From Volutella citrinella (taxonomy: Eukaryota; Ascomycota; Sordariomycetes; Hypocreales; Nectriaceae): a stretch of 64,000 bases of DNA. How positions within the stretch are numbered: the stretch's first letter is position 1; every line of letters starts with the position of its first letter. The notes under the pieces were generated by a model. That model made no database searches and was not told the DNA's origin. It saw nothing but the letters and a program-made list of their open reading frames with translations. Below, piece by piece: positions 22,464 to 33,525 of the stretch. The stretch lies in contig JAWZSP010000002.1 of NCBI GenBank assembly GCA_034401135.1, positions 5,146,001 through 5,210,000 of the forward strand. The letters run 5' to 3'. A program made the position numbers and the translations under genes.

Positions 22464-23403
22464 ATCGGCGGGAGCGGAGAGAAGAATGCTCTGGGAACGC
22501 TGAGGCTTGAAACCAGACCTCGCCCAAGCTTAAGGCTTGAGACTGATGACGAGTTGGCACCTGTTGTCATAAAATGTAATGTCTACCAGTGTTGGCAGCG
22601 CCCAGGCCTCTCTCCCACACTTCATGCCGGTTGCCCCAACTTCCCCGGTAGAATAAAACAAAGTCCGCATCCTGCGATGCGGAACATGCGGCCGCATCCG
22701 TACCTGGGGGCATTCTGACACCGAGGCCCATGGCTGGATCATCCCAGCAGGTGTGGCTGCACCCTGGCTCAAGTCCATGGGTCTCTAGGGCAAGCAGGCC
22801 TAGTGCCCCGTGGACTGGCGTAGTTCACCACACCAGGGCACACTATCCCTGAAGGTGAAAGCGCCCATGTGGACAAGAACTCCTATCTCACAGGGTCAAG
22901 CACCTACAAGTGTAGTACCACGCTGGATGGCAATCCTGCGGGGCTTAGGGAAGAAGCCGGCTGTCTCATCATCGATGAGAATGGAAGTGTCTATATCGGG
23001 AATCCGTTTTGAGTCGCGCCGATTTCAGTGACAATGACGACAGGGAAGGAGATAGCTATTCAGCTAGAACTTCTTCCCTCAACGGATTAATTCCTTACTC
23101 TATGCCGCCATATCTGTTGCTTCTTGCGGCCCATCCTCAGTCTTCGTTGTGGGCGGAGAATACGGCCGCGTCTAGGAACAGTCGCAGATGGCGTAATTTG
23201 ACCACTTTTAAGGGATTCAAGGTGCCTAATTCATGGCAAGCCCGCGTTACACCCCGTAATCTCCGCAAACTCCGCGCCAAGGGAAGGAGATGCATCATTG
23301 CGAGATCGACTTCAGACATTCCACAGGAAGAGGCGAATAAGGCCCCCATGTTCTACGACACCCACATGCAATCACACTGGTACGCTGCTCCAGGGGAATC
23401 AGC
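22464..23403. other. Intergenic stretch, 0.9 kb
   Basis: No gene is supported; short frames on both strands lack domain similarity. It holds the palindrome at 22686-22697 and the 3' flank of the SDR. Confidence 0.55.
22686..22697. promoter_or_regulatory. Palindrome ATGCGGCCGCAT upstream of SDR pseudogene
   Basis: A perfect 12-bp palindrome containing TGCGGCCGCA. The core CGGCCG is an inverted CGG pair with no spacer, as bound by some Zn2Cys6 dimers. The same 10-mer recurs at 25010 and 25171. Regulatory role inferred. Confidence 0.45.
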
Positions 23404-24641
23404 TTACAAGTAGGGCTTGACCTGCTCCTCACTCCACTCCCAGAACTTGCCTCCGAGCTCTGGGTCCATCATATCCTTTCGGACCGTCTCGATCTTTCCA
23501 AACGGCGAGACTGGCAATCCATGTTAGCGAGCAAGTTTTGCTGTAGGCCGTACAGGCCCCGAGGAGTAGCAGCTCACCCCATCCACCATTGTTATCCTCG
23601 GTGATGGTGTCACTGAGGCCGGCGAAAAGCTCAGTGTAAGCGCCGTTCTTCGGCTCCGAGCTGATGAGTTTCTGGATGCGCAGTATTAGTACGATTATGT
23701 AGAAGCACGCAAGGAGAAATAGCTGGAGCTGTTGTTGTTTTCTGGGAGAACGCACAAACATGGCAAGCTCCATCTTGGACATGTTCTGCTGGAGATTGGT
23801 CACAAAATTGCCGGGATTTAGAGCCTGCAACATCCCATCAGTCGTGATGATACAAAAAAAAAAAATCGGTGCTTGTACACAGCAACGAGCTTACCAGGCT
23901 AATGATTCCCGTCCCTTTTGTCCTCCTCGCGAACTCGGCTGAATGCACCACGCTGGCGGCCTTGCTGCGAGAGTACTTCATCCAGGCGCCCTCCTCGCGA
24001 TGATAGTCCATATTTGTAAGGTCAATAGCCGGGTTAGGGGCAGCGTCCGCGGCGCTGGAAGCCACCCAGATGACACGAACCGAGGCTTTTGGCGCCGTGC
24101 GCGCGGCGGCCTCGAGCGCGGGGCGGAGGAAATGGGTGAGGAGAAAATGTGCGATGTTGTTCACTCCGTACTGAAGCTCATATCCCTGCTTTGTCTTGGA
24201 GTCCTGGGGGGGGATCATCACGCCCGCGTTGTTCCACAAGACGTCTAGTCGACTCTCGCGGGCCAAGAAGTCCTCGGACGCTTTCTTGATGGTTGGTAGA
24301 TCATCAAGTTGGAGGCTGAGGAAGATCAACTCTCCCTTGGAAGACGGGTGCGCCGCCGTTATCTCGTCGATGACCCCCTTGGTCTTTGACTCAGACCGAG
24401 CGGCGATGTAGACCTTGGCGTTGTGCTGATAGAGGATTTCGACAAGCAGTTTGCCGAGTCCACCGGAGCCGCCCGTGACCATGAAAACCTGGACGATACG
24501 CATGATTAGAATCGATGGCTTGTCAGCGGCACGAGGAAACTCGCGACGAACCTTACCACCCTGATCCGCCAGGTTCTTCTCAGTCAGCGTGGCCTTGCTG
24601 GGCAAGACGGTGCTGCACCTCATGCTTAAGTTGAGACTCAT
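23404..24641 (-). CDS. Short-chain dehydrogenase (retinol dehydrogenase / WWOX-like), 345 aa
   Basis: Four exons on the minus strand: 24641-24552, 24488-23895, 23824-23578, 23510-23404. The NAD(P) motif TGGSGGLG is near residue 35, NNAG follows RLDVLW, and YSRSK carries the catalytic Tyr/Lys. The first intron (63 nt, unusual donor GTTCGT) is a stopless multiple of three; splicing gives DQGGK-VFMVTGG, the family pattern. A hydrophobic stretch (LQLFLLACFYIIVLIL) near the C-terminal third could contact a membrane. These extended SDRs reduce or oxidise lipophilic carbonyls. Divergent from the Zn2Cys6 regulator at 25241; the shared promoter has two TGCGGCCGCA palindromes. Confidence 0.87.
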
Positions 24642-25240
24642 GATGAGGGAGGGGTTGAGAGGCTGTTGGTAGTCTGTCGTACTTGATAATTAAATCGGTC
24701 GAGTTATCCGGATCGACCGAAGCACTGGAGGAGAGAGTGCAGGCTGCATCGGACGCCCTTGAGAACGGTGGGAAGCATGCTAAATATAATGCACCGACGG
24801 CGGGGGAAGGGAAGAGGGGGCTGATCGTACGTGTGTATCTAATGAAAACTCTCGCCCTGCCACCCACAAGCGAAATCCAGAGCTCCTCAAGTGGCCAATG
24901 TACATAGTGAAGAGGTGCATTGGTTTAGACCTCAGCTTTGAACACCGTGAGAGACCGGGGGCAGGTCTCAGAGGCGCCAATGTCGAATCCTCATGAAAGA
25001 GGTTAGAGGTGCGGCCGCATTTCCCGCCCTATCTTATCTGCGAGTACCACGGTACCACGGTTTATTGGTGGTCTCAGGGCTTGGCAAGGGCTAGAAGGCC
25101 CGACCGCGGCAACTGCCAACCAATAGGAAAACTGAACCGAGGGGAAAGAGTACAAGAACCCCAACACGTTTGCGGCCGCATCGGCCGTGCGTTTTCGTGG
25201 CTCTGGGATTTCCTCCTCCGTTCAAGACTCTTCTTCCCAA
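24642..25240. promoter_or_regulatory. Divergent promoter SDR / Zn2Cys6 regulator with paired TGCGGCCGCA sites
   Basis: A 599-bp divergent region. Identical palindromes TGCGGCCGCA lie at 25010-25019 and 25171-25180. They flank a GC-normal spacer and are likely operator candidates for the adjacent regulator (autoregulation plus SDR control). Inference from position and CGG-CCG geometry. Confidence 0.5.
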
Positions 25241-27208
25241 ATGTCCGCTCAGGATATGTCACACCAGCCACGAGCCCCGCTGGCCTGCACGGCTTGCCGT
25301 AAGGGCAAGCGGAAGTGCGACAAGACGCTCCCCAAATGCGGCCTCTGCTCCCGCACCGACCGCCATTGCGACTACCATGTGGATGACCAGCCGTCGCCCC
25401 CATCCGCATCTGACTTTGCTGCCTTGGTGGCCCGGCTATCCGAGCTGGAGGATCGGCTGAGCCGCACTGTGACTAGCGGCAACACTACTGCCGATACTGT
25501 TCCCATGGGTAGCATCTCGGGGAGCGGAAACCACGGCACGACCAGTAGCAGCAGCATAGCGAGTCCGTCGGTTGCGGCCGCTCCGTCCGCTCGGACCGAT
25601 GCCAACTCCAGTGAGCCGGCCAACGGGTTTCCTTCGGCTCTGTTCCTCGACATTGACTGTTTCAAAAACGCTGGCATGCGGCTGCCTGCGCCGCTCATTC
25701 AGATTCCCCTGGTGACTGCTCCCTGAATCCCGTATCTGTGCCTGCTTGGCCTAGTATCCTGTTCTCACAAGGCGCCAGGACGTCCTCGGCGTGTTGACCC
25801 AGGAGAATAACGTTGTGGAGATTGCAAGTCTGTATTTCAAAACAGTCCATGCCTGGATGCCCATCGTCTCCAAGAAGCGCATTGAGCTCGGCATCCCCCT
25901 GAGGAACAGTGGCCCGGACCTAGCCATGTTGTTCCTTGCTATGAGGCTGGTAACCTCAACACCCGGGGATTGCCCGTCAGTGATGCCATTATATAGCCTG
26001 TCGCAGAAATTCCGGGCCCTCTTTGAATCAAGCGGTGGGGTGTCTATTGTCTGCCTTCAGGCGATGATCCTCATTGCTCTATACGAATACAGCCACGCCA
26101 TCTACCCGGCTGCGTGGATGACCGTCGGGGCCTGCGCTCGATATGCTGATCTGATGGGAATTACGTCTGATAGAGAGGACTGGGACCTCATGGATAAATG
26201 CGTACGTTAACCTTCCCTTCCTTGGCTTACTGTTCGGGCGCTTACATCGATCAAATGAGCAGACGACCTGGACGGAGGCTGAAGAGAGGAGGCGAGTCCG
26301 GTGGGGCATCTACATTCTCGATAGAGTCATTGCCCTTGGAAGCAGGGGAAGGTTTTCCACTCCTGAGCCTGTCGAAACGGCCTCTCTTCCCGTGGATGAT
26401 ACTGCCTGGGTAAACTTCGAGAACCTGGTCCCTGCCGCACGGAACGTGACACCGTCGGGAACATGACACTGACAACCATGCCCAGGACGAAGGAGATCCA
26501 CTCCGAGCCATAAGCCGCCCGCTCACAATACCCCTTGCAGTTTCGCAACCGCAGTTTGCCCGAGTTTGCCAGTCTGCGGTTTTGATCAGTCGCTGCTTGA
26601 CAATCTCTAGGCAGAACGCCGCACCAACGCAAACCTCCACCATGGCCCATGTCTACACCCTTGTCGATGAGCTCTGCGGCTTCATTACAACCCTTGAGGC
26701 AGAGCTACCGATGGCCGAGGTTACTGCGAGCAACCTTCATCATCTCGCCCCTCGCTGTCTGGCCTGGTCAGCCTTGTTTATACTAATCGACCCCTACTGC
26801 TGTCCACAGAAAATACGTCAAGGGCCAGGCTACACGCCCTCAGCAGAGGCGAAGACTGCTGACGAACTCGGGTTTCAGATCCGGGCTGTTAATATCGTCA
26901 AGATCGTCAACGACCGAGTTCACAGTGTTGCGATGAAGGTCATGGATATCATCAGTGAGCTGAGGCGTGGGAGTATAGAAGAGCTTGGAACTCTCTGCCC
27001 CTTCTCCCTGGACATTATGTATTGTGTCATGGCCACATTCCAGTGGATCTGCCAGGAAGGAGGCGACAATTTGGTCCGAGCCCGCCTGGCTGATATGGAG
27101 AGATGCCTCAATTGGATAGGGGAACGCTGGAAACTCTCAAGAGAGTACTTAAGCCTCGAGGAGTACCACAACACCACAGGTCTGCTGGCTTCTGGGATGG
27201 GCATGTAG
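25241..27208 (+). CDS. Zn2Cys6 fungal transcription factor, 587 aa
   Basis: Four exons: 25241-25711, 25779-26201, 26263-26409, 26486-27208. The zinc cluster is Cys16-x2-Cys19-x6-Cys26-x6-Cys33-x2-Cys36-x6-Cys43, the most common spacing. A predicted short coiled region (LVARLSELEDRL) follows, then a Ser-rich linker, and the fungal-specific domain with EERRRVRWGIYILDRV at the start of exon 3. The frame is open upstream of 25241 but has no ATG. Intron 1 is 67 nt; a shorter 43-nt alternative (acceptor TAG at 25754) also keeps frame, so this junction is less certain. Likely controls the divergent SDR and possibly itself. Confidence 0.88.
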
Positions 27209-27500
27209 TAGCGGCTGTGCTATAGATAGCAGCTTGAATATAAGTCTTGTGTCAGTGAACCCAGACACCGGGAGTATAATATCTAGCTAAAGCTAAATAT
27301 AATATATAACTTAGCTAAGACATTTTTAAGTAAATAATATAGTATATATATTTTATAATATAGCTTAAAGAATAAATTAAAAGTATATTTATATTTAATA
27401 ATTAAGAATGTTAATTAAAATCTTTAAATACTTATTAAAATTTAATATATATATAATAAAAATTATAATAAATTTTATAATAAATATTATATTTAATATT

Positions 27501-28374
27501 TTCTCTTTATAAAAAAGTATAATTATAATATTATAAATTATAAAATTTTAATAAATAAGGTGACTAGTAGTTTAAATTACCTTATTAAGCTAAGTATATA
27601 TAGCTTTATTACTACTTATTATATACTTTTTTTAGTAGCTTTTTTATTATTTTTACTAACTTTTTTACTTAATTATTATTCTTCTCTTTAATTCTTAAAA
27701 AGATATTCTTTTTTTAGCCTTTATTTTTTTCTTTTTTTAAAAATAAGATACTTTTTATAGCCTTTATATTACCTTTCTTATTTATTAATTTATATCTAAA
27801 TCTTAAAAAAGATATTAGTACTTTATTAAATTATATATTAGTTTAAATATCTTATAAATTTAAGCTTTTAGCTAGTAGCTTAAAGTTAATTATTTTTTTT
27901 AAAAAAAGACCCTTTTTAAAAATAAAAAAAGTATTAATTAATAGTATCTTAAAGTAGTTAGTAATAAGTAGGAGAAGTGTATATATATATATAGGTATTA
28001 ACTTACTTAGCTACTAGCTTAGTTACTTACTTAATAAAAAGCTAGGGGAAAGGTATTATAATATAGCTAGTATAAGCTTAGTATTAAGTTATTTAGTATA
28101 AATAACTTTATTTTTATACTTATAGTTATAAAAGTAAGAAATTCTAAAATATATAAGTTTATTATAACCTTTTTATAACTTTTAATAATATAGAGACCTT
28201 AATAAATAAAAAGGCTATTATTTATTATATTTATTAAATATTAATTATAACTTATTATAAATTAATATTATAATTAAGATATTAAGTATAATATTTATTA
28301 TAAAATTTATTATAATTTCTATTATATATATATTAAGTTATATATTATATAAGCTTATTAACTATTTTTTATAT
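27501..28374 (-). mobile_element. Repeat family copy C (RIP-mutated, inverted)
   Basis: Reading the reverse complement gives an alignable copy of the element at 51854-52723 and 49115-50034: shared landmarks are GACTAGTAGTTTAAATT (27562-27578), the (TA)n tract before CTTACTTAGCTACT, and the terminal ATAAGCTTATTAACTAT. Differences are C-to-T and G-to-A. It abuts copy D head to head. Confidence 0.75.
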
Positions 28375-29187
28375 TTAATATTTTAATTATAATATTTATT
28401 TATAATAAATTATAATTAATATTTAATAAATATAATAAATAATAACTTTTTTATATATTAAAATCTTTATATTATAAAAAATTATAAAAAAGTTTTACTA
28501 AATTAATAATATTTTAAGTTTTTAATTTTTATAATTATAAATATAAAAATAAAATTATTTATATTAAATAATTTAATATTAAGTTTATATTAATTATATT
28601 ATAATATCTTTTATAATATATTAAATAAATAATTAAATAAATAATAAAATAAATTAATATTTATATATATTTATATATATTTATATATTAATTTATTATT
28701 TTATTAATAATCTTTTATAAAAGAATTTTATAAAATAAAGAAAATATAAATTAATTATTAATATAATTAAATAAAAAAAAATTAATATAAAAAAAAATTA
28801 AAAAAAAGTTTTTATTAATTTAAAATATTAAATAAATTTAATTTTTTTTTAATTATTAATTTAAATATATAAATTAAATATTTAATTTATTTATTAAATA
28901 TTATTAATATAATTTAATTATTATATAATATTTTAATTAATATATTATTTAATAAAATATTAAATTTTTTTTTAATATTTAAATATAAAATTAATAAATA
29001 TAAATAATATAAAAATTAAAAAACAATTTAATTAAAAAAATTAAAAAAATTAAAAAAAAATTATAAAAGAATAATAAATAAATAATATTAAAATTTTAAT
29101 TTAATAAAATAATTTAAATTATTAATTATTTTATTTATTAAATTTTTATAATTTATAATATTATAATTATTATAATAATTAAATAAG
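28375..29187 (+). mobile_element. Repeat family copy D (heavily RIP-mutated, head-truncated)
   Basis: It aligns in plus orientation from about position 85 of the element (TTAATATTTTAATTATAAT...) to its end near TTTTTATAATTTATAATATT. Almost no C or G remains. Together with copy C it forms a long palindrome of roughly 0.8-kb arms. Confidence 0.65.
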
Positions 29188-29321
29188 TTTTAATTATATA
29201 AATTTAATATAATATATATTAAATTTATATTAATAAGTTTAATATAATATATATTAAATTTAAATTAATTTAATAATAATTTTAAATATAATAATTATAA
29301 TATTATATTAAATAATAATTA

Positions 29322-29480
29322 ATTAAAATAATTAAAATAATTAAAATAATTAAAATAATTAAAATAATTAAAATAATTAAAATAATTAAAATAATTAAAA
29401 TAATTAAAATAATTAAAATAATTAAAATAATTAAAATAATTAAAATAATTAAAATAATTAAAATAATTAAAATAATTAAA
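29322..29480. repeat. 9-bp minisatellite (AATTAAAAT)n
   Basis: About 17 near-perfect tandem copies of a 9-bp unit within the A+T island. It is perfectly regular although its surroundings are degenerate, suggesting recent slippage expansion after the RIP damage. Confidence 0.85.
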
Positions 29481-31294
29481 TTATATTAATAATTAAAAAA
29501 CTATTTATATTAAATATATTTTTTTTTAAAAAATTATATATTAAATAATATTTATTATATATATTTATATTTTTTATTTAAATTATAATATTTAATATTT
29601 TAATTTTTAAATAATTATATAAAATTTAATAATTTAAAATTATTTATTTTTATTTTTTAATTTAATTTTTATTAATTTTTTATTTTTTAATAATAAAATT
29701 TTTTTATATTTAATTTTATATAAATTTAATTTATATATAAAGTTTTTTATTTTTTTATAGAATATATTAATATTAAATTTTAATAATTATATTTTTTTAT
29801 AAAAAATTATAAAAAATTATATTTTTTATTTTATTTATTAAATTATTTTTTTTATTTATTTTTAATATTATTTTAATAAAATTTAATTTAAAAATTTAAT
29901 TTAAAAATTTAATTTTAATAAAAAAAATAATTATAAATAATTATTTATATTTTTATAAAATTTTATTTATAAAATTAATTTTTTATTTTAATTTTAAATT
30001 ATATTATAAATATTTTAATTTTTAATTTTAATAAATTAAAAATATAATTTAATATAAATTTTATTAAATTTAAATATTATTTTATTTTTTTTAAAAAAAT
30101 AATATTTAATTTAAATTTTTTTTATTTAAAATTTTAATAAATAATTTTAATTATAAAATATTTAAATTAAAATTTTAATTATAATAATAAAAATATAATT
30201 ATTTATTTTATATAATAAATTATTATATTATTATATTTAATAATTAAAATATTAAAATTTAAATAAATAAAAAAAATATTTAATTTAATTTTAATTTAAT
30301 AAAATTTAATAAATAATAATTTATATTTAAAAATAAATATAATAATAAAAAATAAATAATATATATATTAAAAAAAATAATTTAATATTTTAAATATAAA
30401 ATATAATTAAATATATTATAAATTTATTATATAATATATTATTTAAAAAAATCTAAGTTAAAATATATAATAAAAAAACTTAAATAAATTAGTTTTTTTA
30501 AATTTTTTTTAAATTATTTATTAATAAATTAAATTTAAAAAATATTTAAAAAATTAATAAAAATATATATAAATATAATTTATAATTTAAAAATAATTAT
30601 TAATTTAATATTTAAATTAAAATAAAATAAATTAATATTTTATAAAAAAATAATATTTTTTATTTATAATTATTTATAAATATATATTATAATAAATTTT
30701 TTAAAATTAATTATTATTAAAATTTAAATAAATTAAAATAAAAAAAAATTTAAAAAAATTTAAAAAATTATTTAAAATATTTTAATTAAAAATAATATAA
30801 TTTTTTAAAAAAATAAATAAATTAATTTTTTAATTAAAAATATTAAAATATTTTAATAATTTAATAATTTAATAAAAAAAATATTATATAATTAAATATT
30901 AAAATATAAATTTTAAAATTTTATTTATAATTAAATTTAATTATAATTAACTTTTTAATATAAAAATTTAAACTTTATATTTTATAATAAATTCTTTATA
31001 TTAATATATTAATTATTTTAAATATAATTATATAAATATACTTTTTATTTTTATTAATATAAATAAAATTTATATATTTTTTTATTTAAATATTTTATAT
31101 TTATTAATATAATTATAATGATTTAATTAATTATTTATTTATATTTAATAAAGTTTTTAAATAAATTATTATTTAAAAATATATAAATATTAATTATATT
31201 TATTTTTTATTACTAAGTACTACTTAATAATAGTTTTAGAAATTATTAAATTATATATTTAAATCTTTAAAAAACTATTTAAATAAATAATACT

Positions 31295-31904
31295 CTTAAG
31301 AGCGGATAGGTCGCAACTATCCTATTTGGGTGCAATCAACATAAACACATTGTTTGGAGAATTCATATCAAGCAGGGCAGGGATTGGGGACAGAGGGAAT
31401 CGAAGAGGAGAGGCAAGGCAAATCTGTGAAGGTCAACATACATTTATAAATCAGTAGGTTTCAAAGCCTTATAGCGATTCTTAATCTCATGTCGGGGATG
31501 ATGACACGAGCTGGAGGTCGTGTTCAGACGACGGTGTTATTAGAGGGGTTCCATTCAACATCGAGCACAGGTCGGTCCTATTTCCATACACTCTGAATGC
31601 CTCAAGATAAGAGCGTGATTTCCGAAAAAAATGGGCCATATCCCCATAACGCCCCAAAATTGATTCATCTTATCTCATGTGCTCGTGCACGGGTGGGTAG
31701 TTAGTGAGCATGGGAGTAAGACTGAACAGGGTTGATGGGTCGATTTCACTACACTAAGTACTAGGTACTCAGGGCTTTCTTCACCCTCTGATGACTGCTG
31801 AAGCTGGACATGATTCTCTCGTCCGATATCGCCTCGACAGAATTTCTCGCCCTTGCCCTAATAACCCATGCGTGTTTTCTAAGTCCAGCATGTCGTCACT
31901 CGAG
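31295..31904. other. Intergenic stretch, 0.6 kb
   Basis: Normal base composition resumes, but I see no gene. It is the 3' flank of the MoaF-like gene and the right border of the A+T island. Confidence 0.55.
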
Positions 31905-32720
31905 CTAGCTTCGCAACGGCTTAGCAAGCTCAGCCGCCACGTCGTGTTGATTCAACAGAGTCGCCTGGGAGCCAAACCGAAGGTGGACTCTGGCCGCCGG
32001 CTCCGGATCCCAGCACAGGAACCGGCCCGTAGAACGGAGCTCCTTGAGGTCTATCACCACGATTGACTCGACCGGCATGACGGTCTCGGTCCAGAACAGC
32101 AAATACAAGTCGTCAGACAACTTCCAGACTCGGCTCTGATCGGCATCAGCTACATCCTTCTCCGTTCCGGCGACGCAGTGCCACATGAGCGTGCCTGGAG
32201 AGACGTAGAAATGCTGGTAAGCATCGCGTGGAGTGTATCGATACAATATGTGCCTGCCGACCATCTCTTCCGTGGGTGGGAAGGCGCCGACAGAAGAGTT
32301 TCCAGTCTTGATGGCGTCAATGAATTTGGTCCATGTTCGGCGCTCTCCATTCTTGTCCACGAATCCCGACACGGCGGCCTTGAGTTGCCCGGTCGACGGT
32401 TCAAAGATGAGGGTGACGAGTTGGTCGTAATCTTCTTTGTAGAAGTCCACCATGAAGATGCCCGGACGCACCTCGTAAGCTTGGTACTCGGCATCTCCCG
32501 AGGACCCGGCGTCCTCGCCCTCCAACATAGTCCACCGAAGGCGGTCCGCGTCCAAGAACTCATGCTTGATCCGCCATCCATTCTCAAAAGTCTGCTCGGT
32601 GACTTGACCCGCCAACTTTGCTGAAGAGGGCATGAGATGCTCCGAGAACCCTTCGGCCATGGCTTGGAGAGTCGGCCATTGATCCTGTGGCAAGTAGCCT
32701 TTGGGCGCATCAGTGGACAT
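31905..32720 (-). CDS. MoaF-domain protein, 271 aa
   Basis: Single exon from an ATG at 32720. The sequence has two calycin-like MoaF halves: an N-terminal part with FENGWRIKHEF and VRPGIFMVDF, and a C-terminal part with GRHILYRYTP, LMWHCVAG, DDLYLLFWTE and STGRFLCWDP. This matches fungal proteins annotated as molybdenum-cofactor protein F-like; several bacterial and fungal members act on small molecules rather than in Moco synthesis. No signal peptide. Its neighbourhood (A+T island on one side, permease on the other) gives no pathway hint. Function uncertain, family assignment good. Confidence 0.85.
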   Translation of the reverse strand: MSTDAPKGYLPQDQWPTLQAMAEGFSEHLMPSSAKLAGQVTEQTFENGWRIKHEFLDADRLRWTMLEGEDAGSSGDAEYQAYEVRPGIFMVDFYKEDYDQLVTLIFEPSTGQLKAAVSGFVDKNGERRTWTKFIDAIKTGNSSVGAFPPTEEMVGRHILYRYTPRDAYQHFYVSPGTLMWHCVAGTEKDVADADQSRVWKLSDDLYLLFWTETVMPVESIVVIDLKELRSTGRFLCWDPEPAARVHLRFGSQATLLNQHDVAAELAKPLRS

Positions 32721-33525
32721 GGTTAAGTTGATTGAAGAGGCTGATTTTGACTGAGGGTTTGGTGTTCAGTATCTCTGGAACAGATACTGGCGTGTAGACG
32801 TAGCTGGTCGCAAAGGGTGGAATTTCGTTGAATGTCAATGGAATCAGAGAAGAGATGGCTGGCGTCCCTTATCGGTTTGTGCTGGGTTGTTGAGCACAGT
32901 TCAACTTATAGTACTGCTACAAAGGCTCTGACTCGGTAGGGGTGGTTCGCGAAGCCAATCGGGTAGTTCCCGGGGCAGCGCCGAATTGGACTAGCTGAAC
33001 TATCAAGAGAACGGTGGGGACGCATCTCGGAATATATTTCCGATTTCCGATTTCCGATTTCCGATTTCCGAGAGCAACGTCCGCTTGAAGGTGTGTCCGC
33101 AATTCCCCAGAATCCGTTCCTGCTATCTATGAGTTGCGGAAAGACACACTCACTCCGGTCGCCACTGTAGTAGTACTCCATCAAGCATAGCCATACCTCG
33201 GGAACTAGCCGAGGCACTGCGGCCGCCTCTGTCATAGTTCACAAGCATAACCTTATCTTCGGGAACCAGCCGAGCAACCCCAGGTTTCATTTTACATGAC
33301 TCGATATCATGGATTACCCCGCGTGACATCAGGGATTGCTTATCTTGCCATCCACGGTATCAGAGTTGTATATACTTGCTTGTGCCTCTTCATCTTGTTC
33401 TTTGCTTCTTCTCGTTTCTCTAATTATGCACAGCGTCGCATTTTCGCTGAAATCAACCCCCATCCACAACCATCCACAACCATCCGCAACCAACCGCAAC
33501 TCCATAATCGATAGAGCCATACATC
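32721..33525. other. Divergent intergenic region MoaF / amino-acid permease
   Basis: 805 bp, no supported gene. It holds a 7-bp tandem repeat at 33036-33070 and a CATCCACAACC-type repeat near 33460-33495 in the permease leader. Confidence 0.55.
33036..33070. repeat. ATTTCCG x5 microsatellite
   Basis: Five exact copies of the heptamer ATTTCCG between the divergent MoaF-like and permease genes. Confidence 0.9.

Larger units (their letters stand above)
27290..31294. repeat. RIP-degraded A+T island, 4 kb
   Basis: Base composition falls to nearly pure A+T at about 27290 and returns abruptly at 31294. No gene survives. The first 1.9 kb is two inverted copies of the ~0.9 kb repeat family described at 49115 (C-to-T and G-to-A on both strands), so RIP of transposon-like DNA explains it. 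The remaining 2.1 kb (from about 29190) is too eroded to assign by eye. A 9-bp minisatellite sits at about 29322-29480. Confidence 0.85.

Noticed and set aside
27290..31294. Centromere or mitochondrial insertion as explanation of the A+T island
   Set aside because: Readable copies of a nuclear repeat with C-to-T/G-to-A changes explain the left half; no mitochondrial genes are seen, and 4 kb is too small to argue for a centromere.
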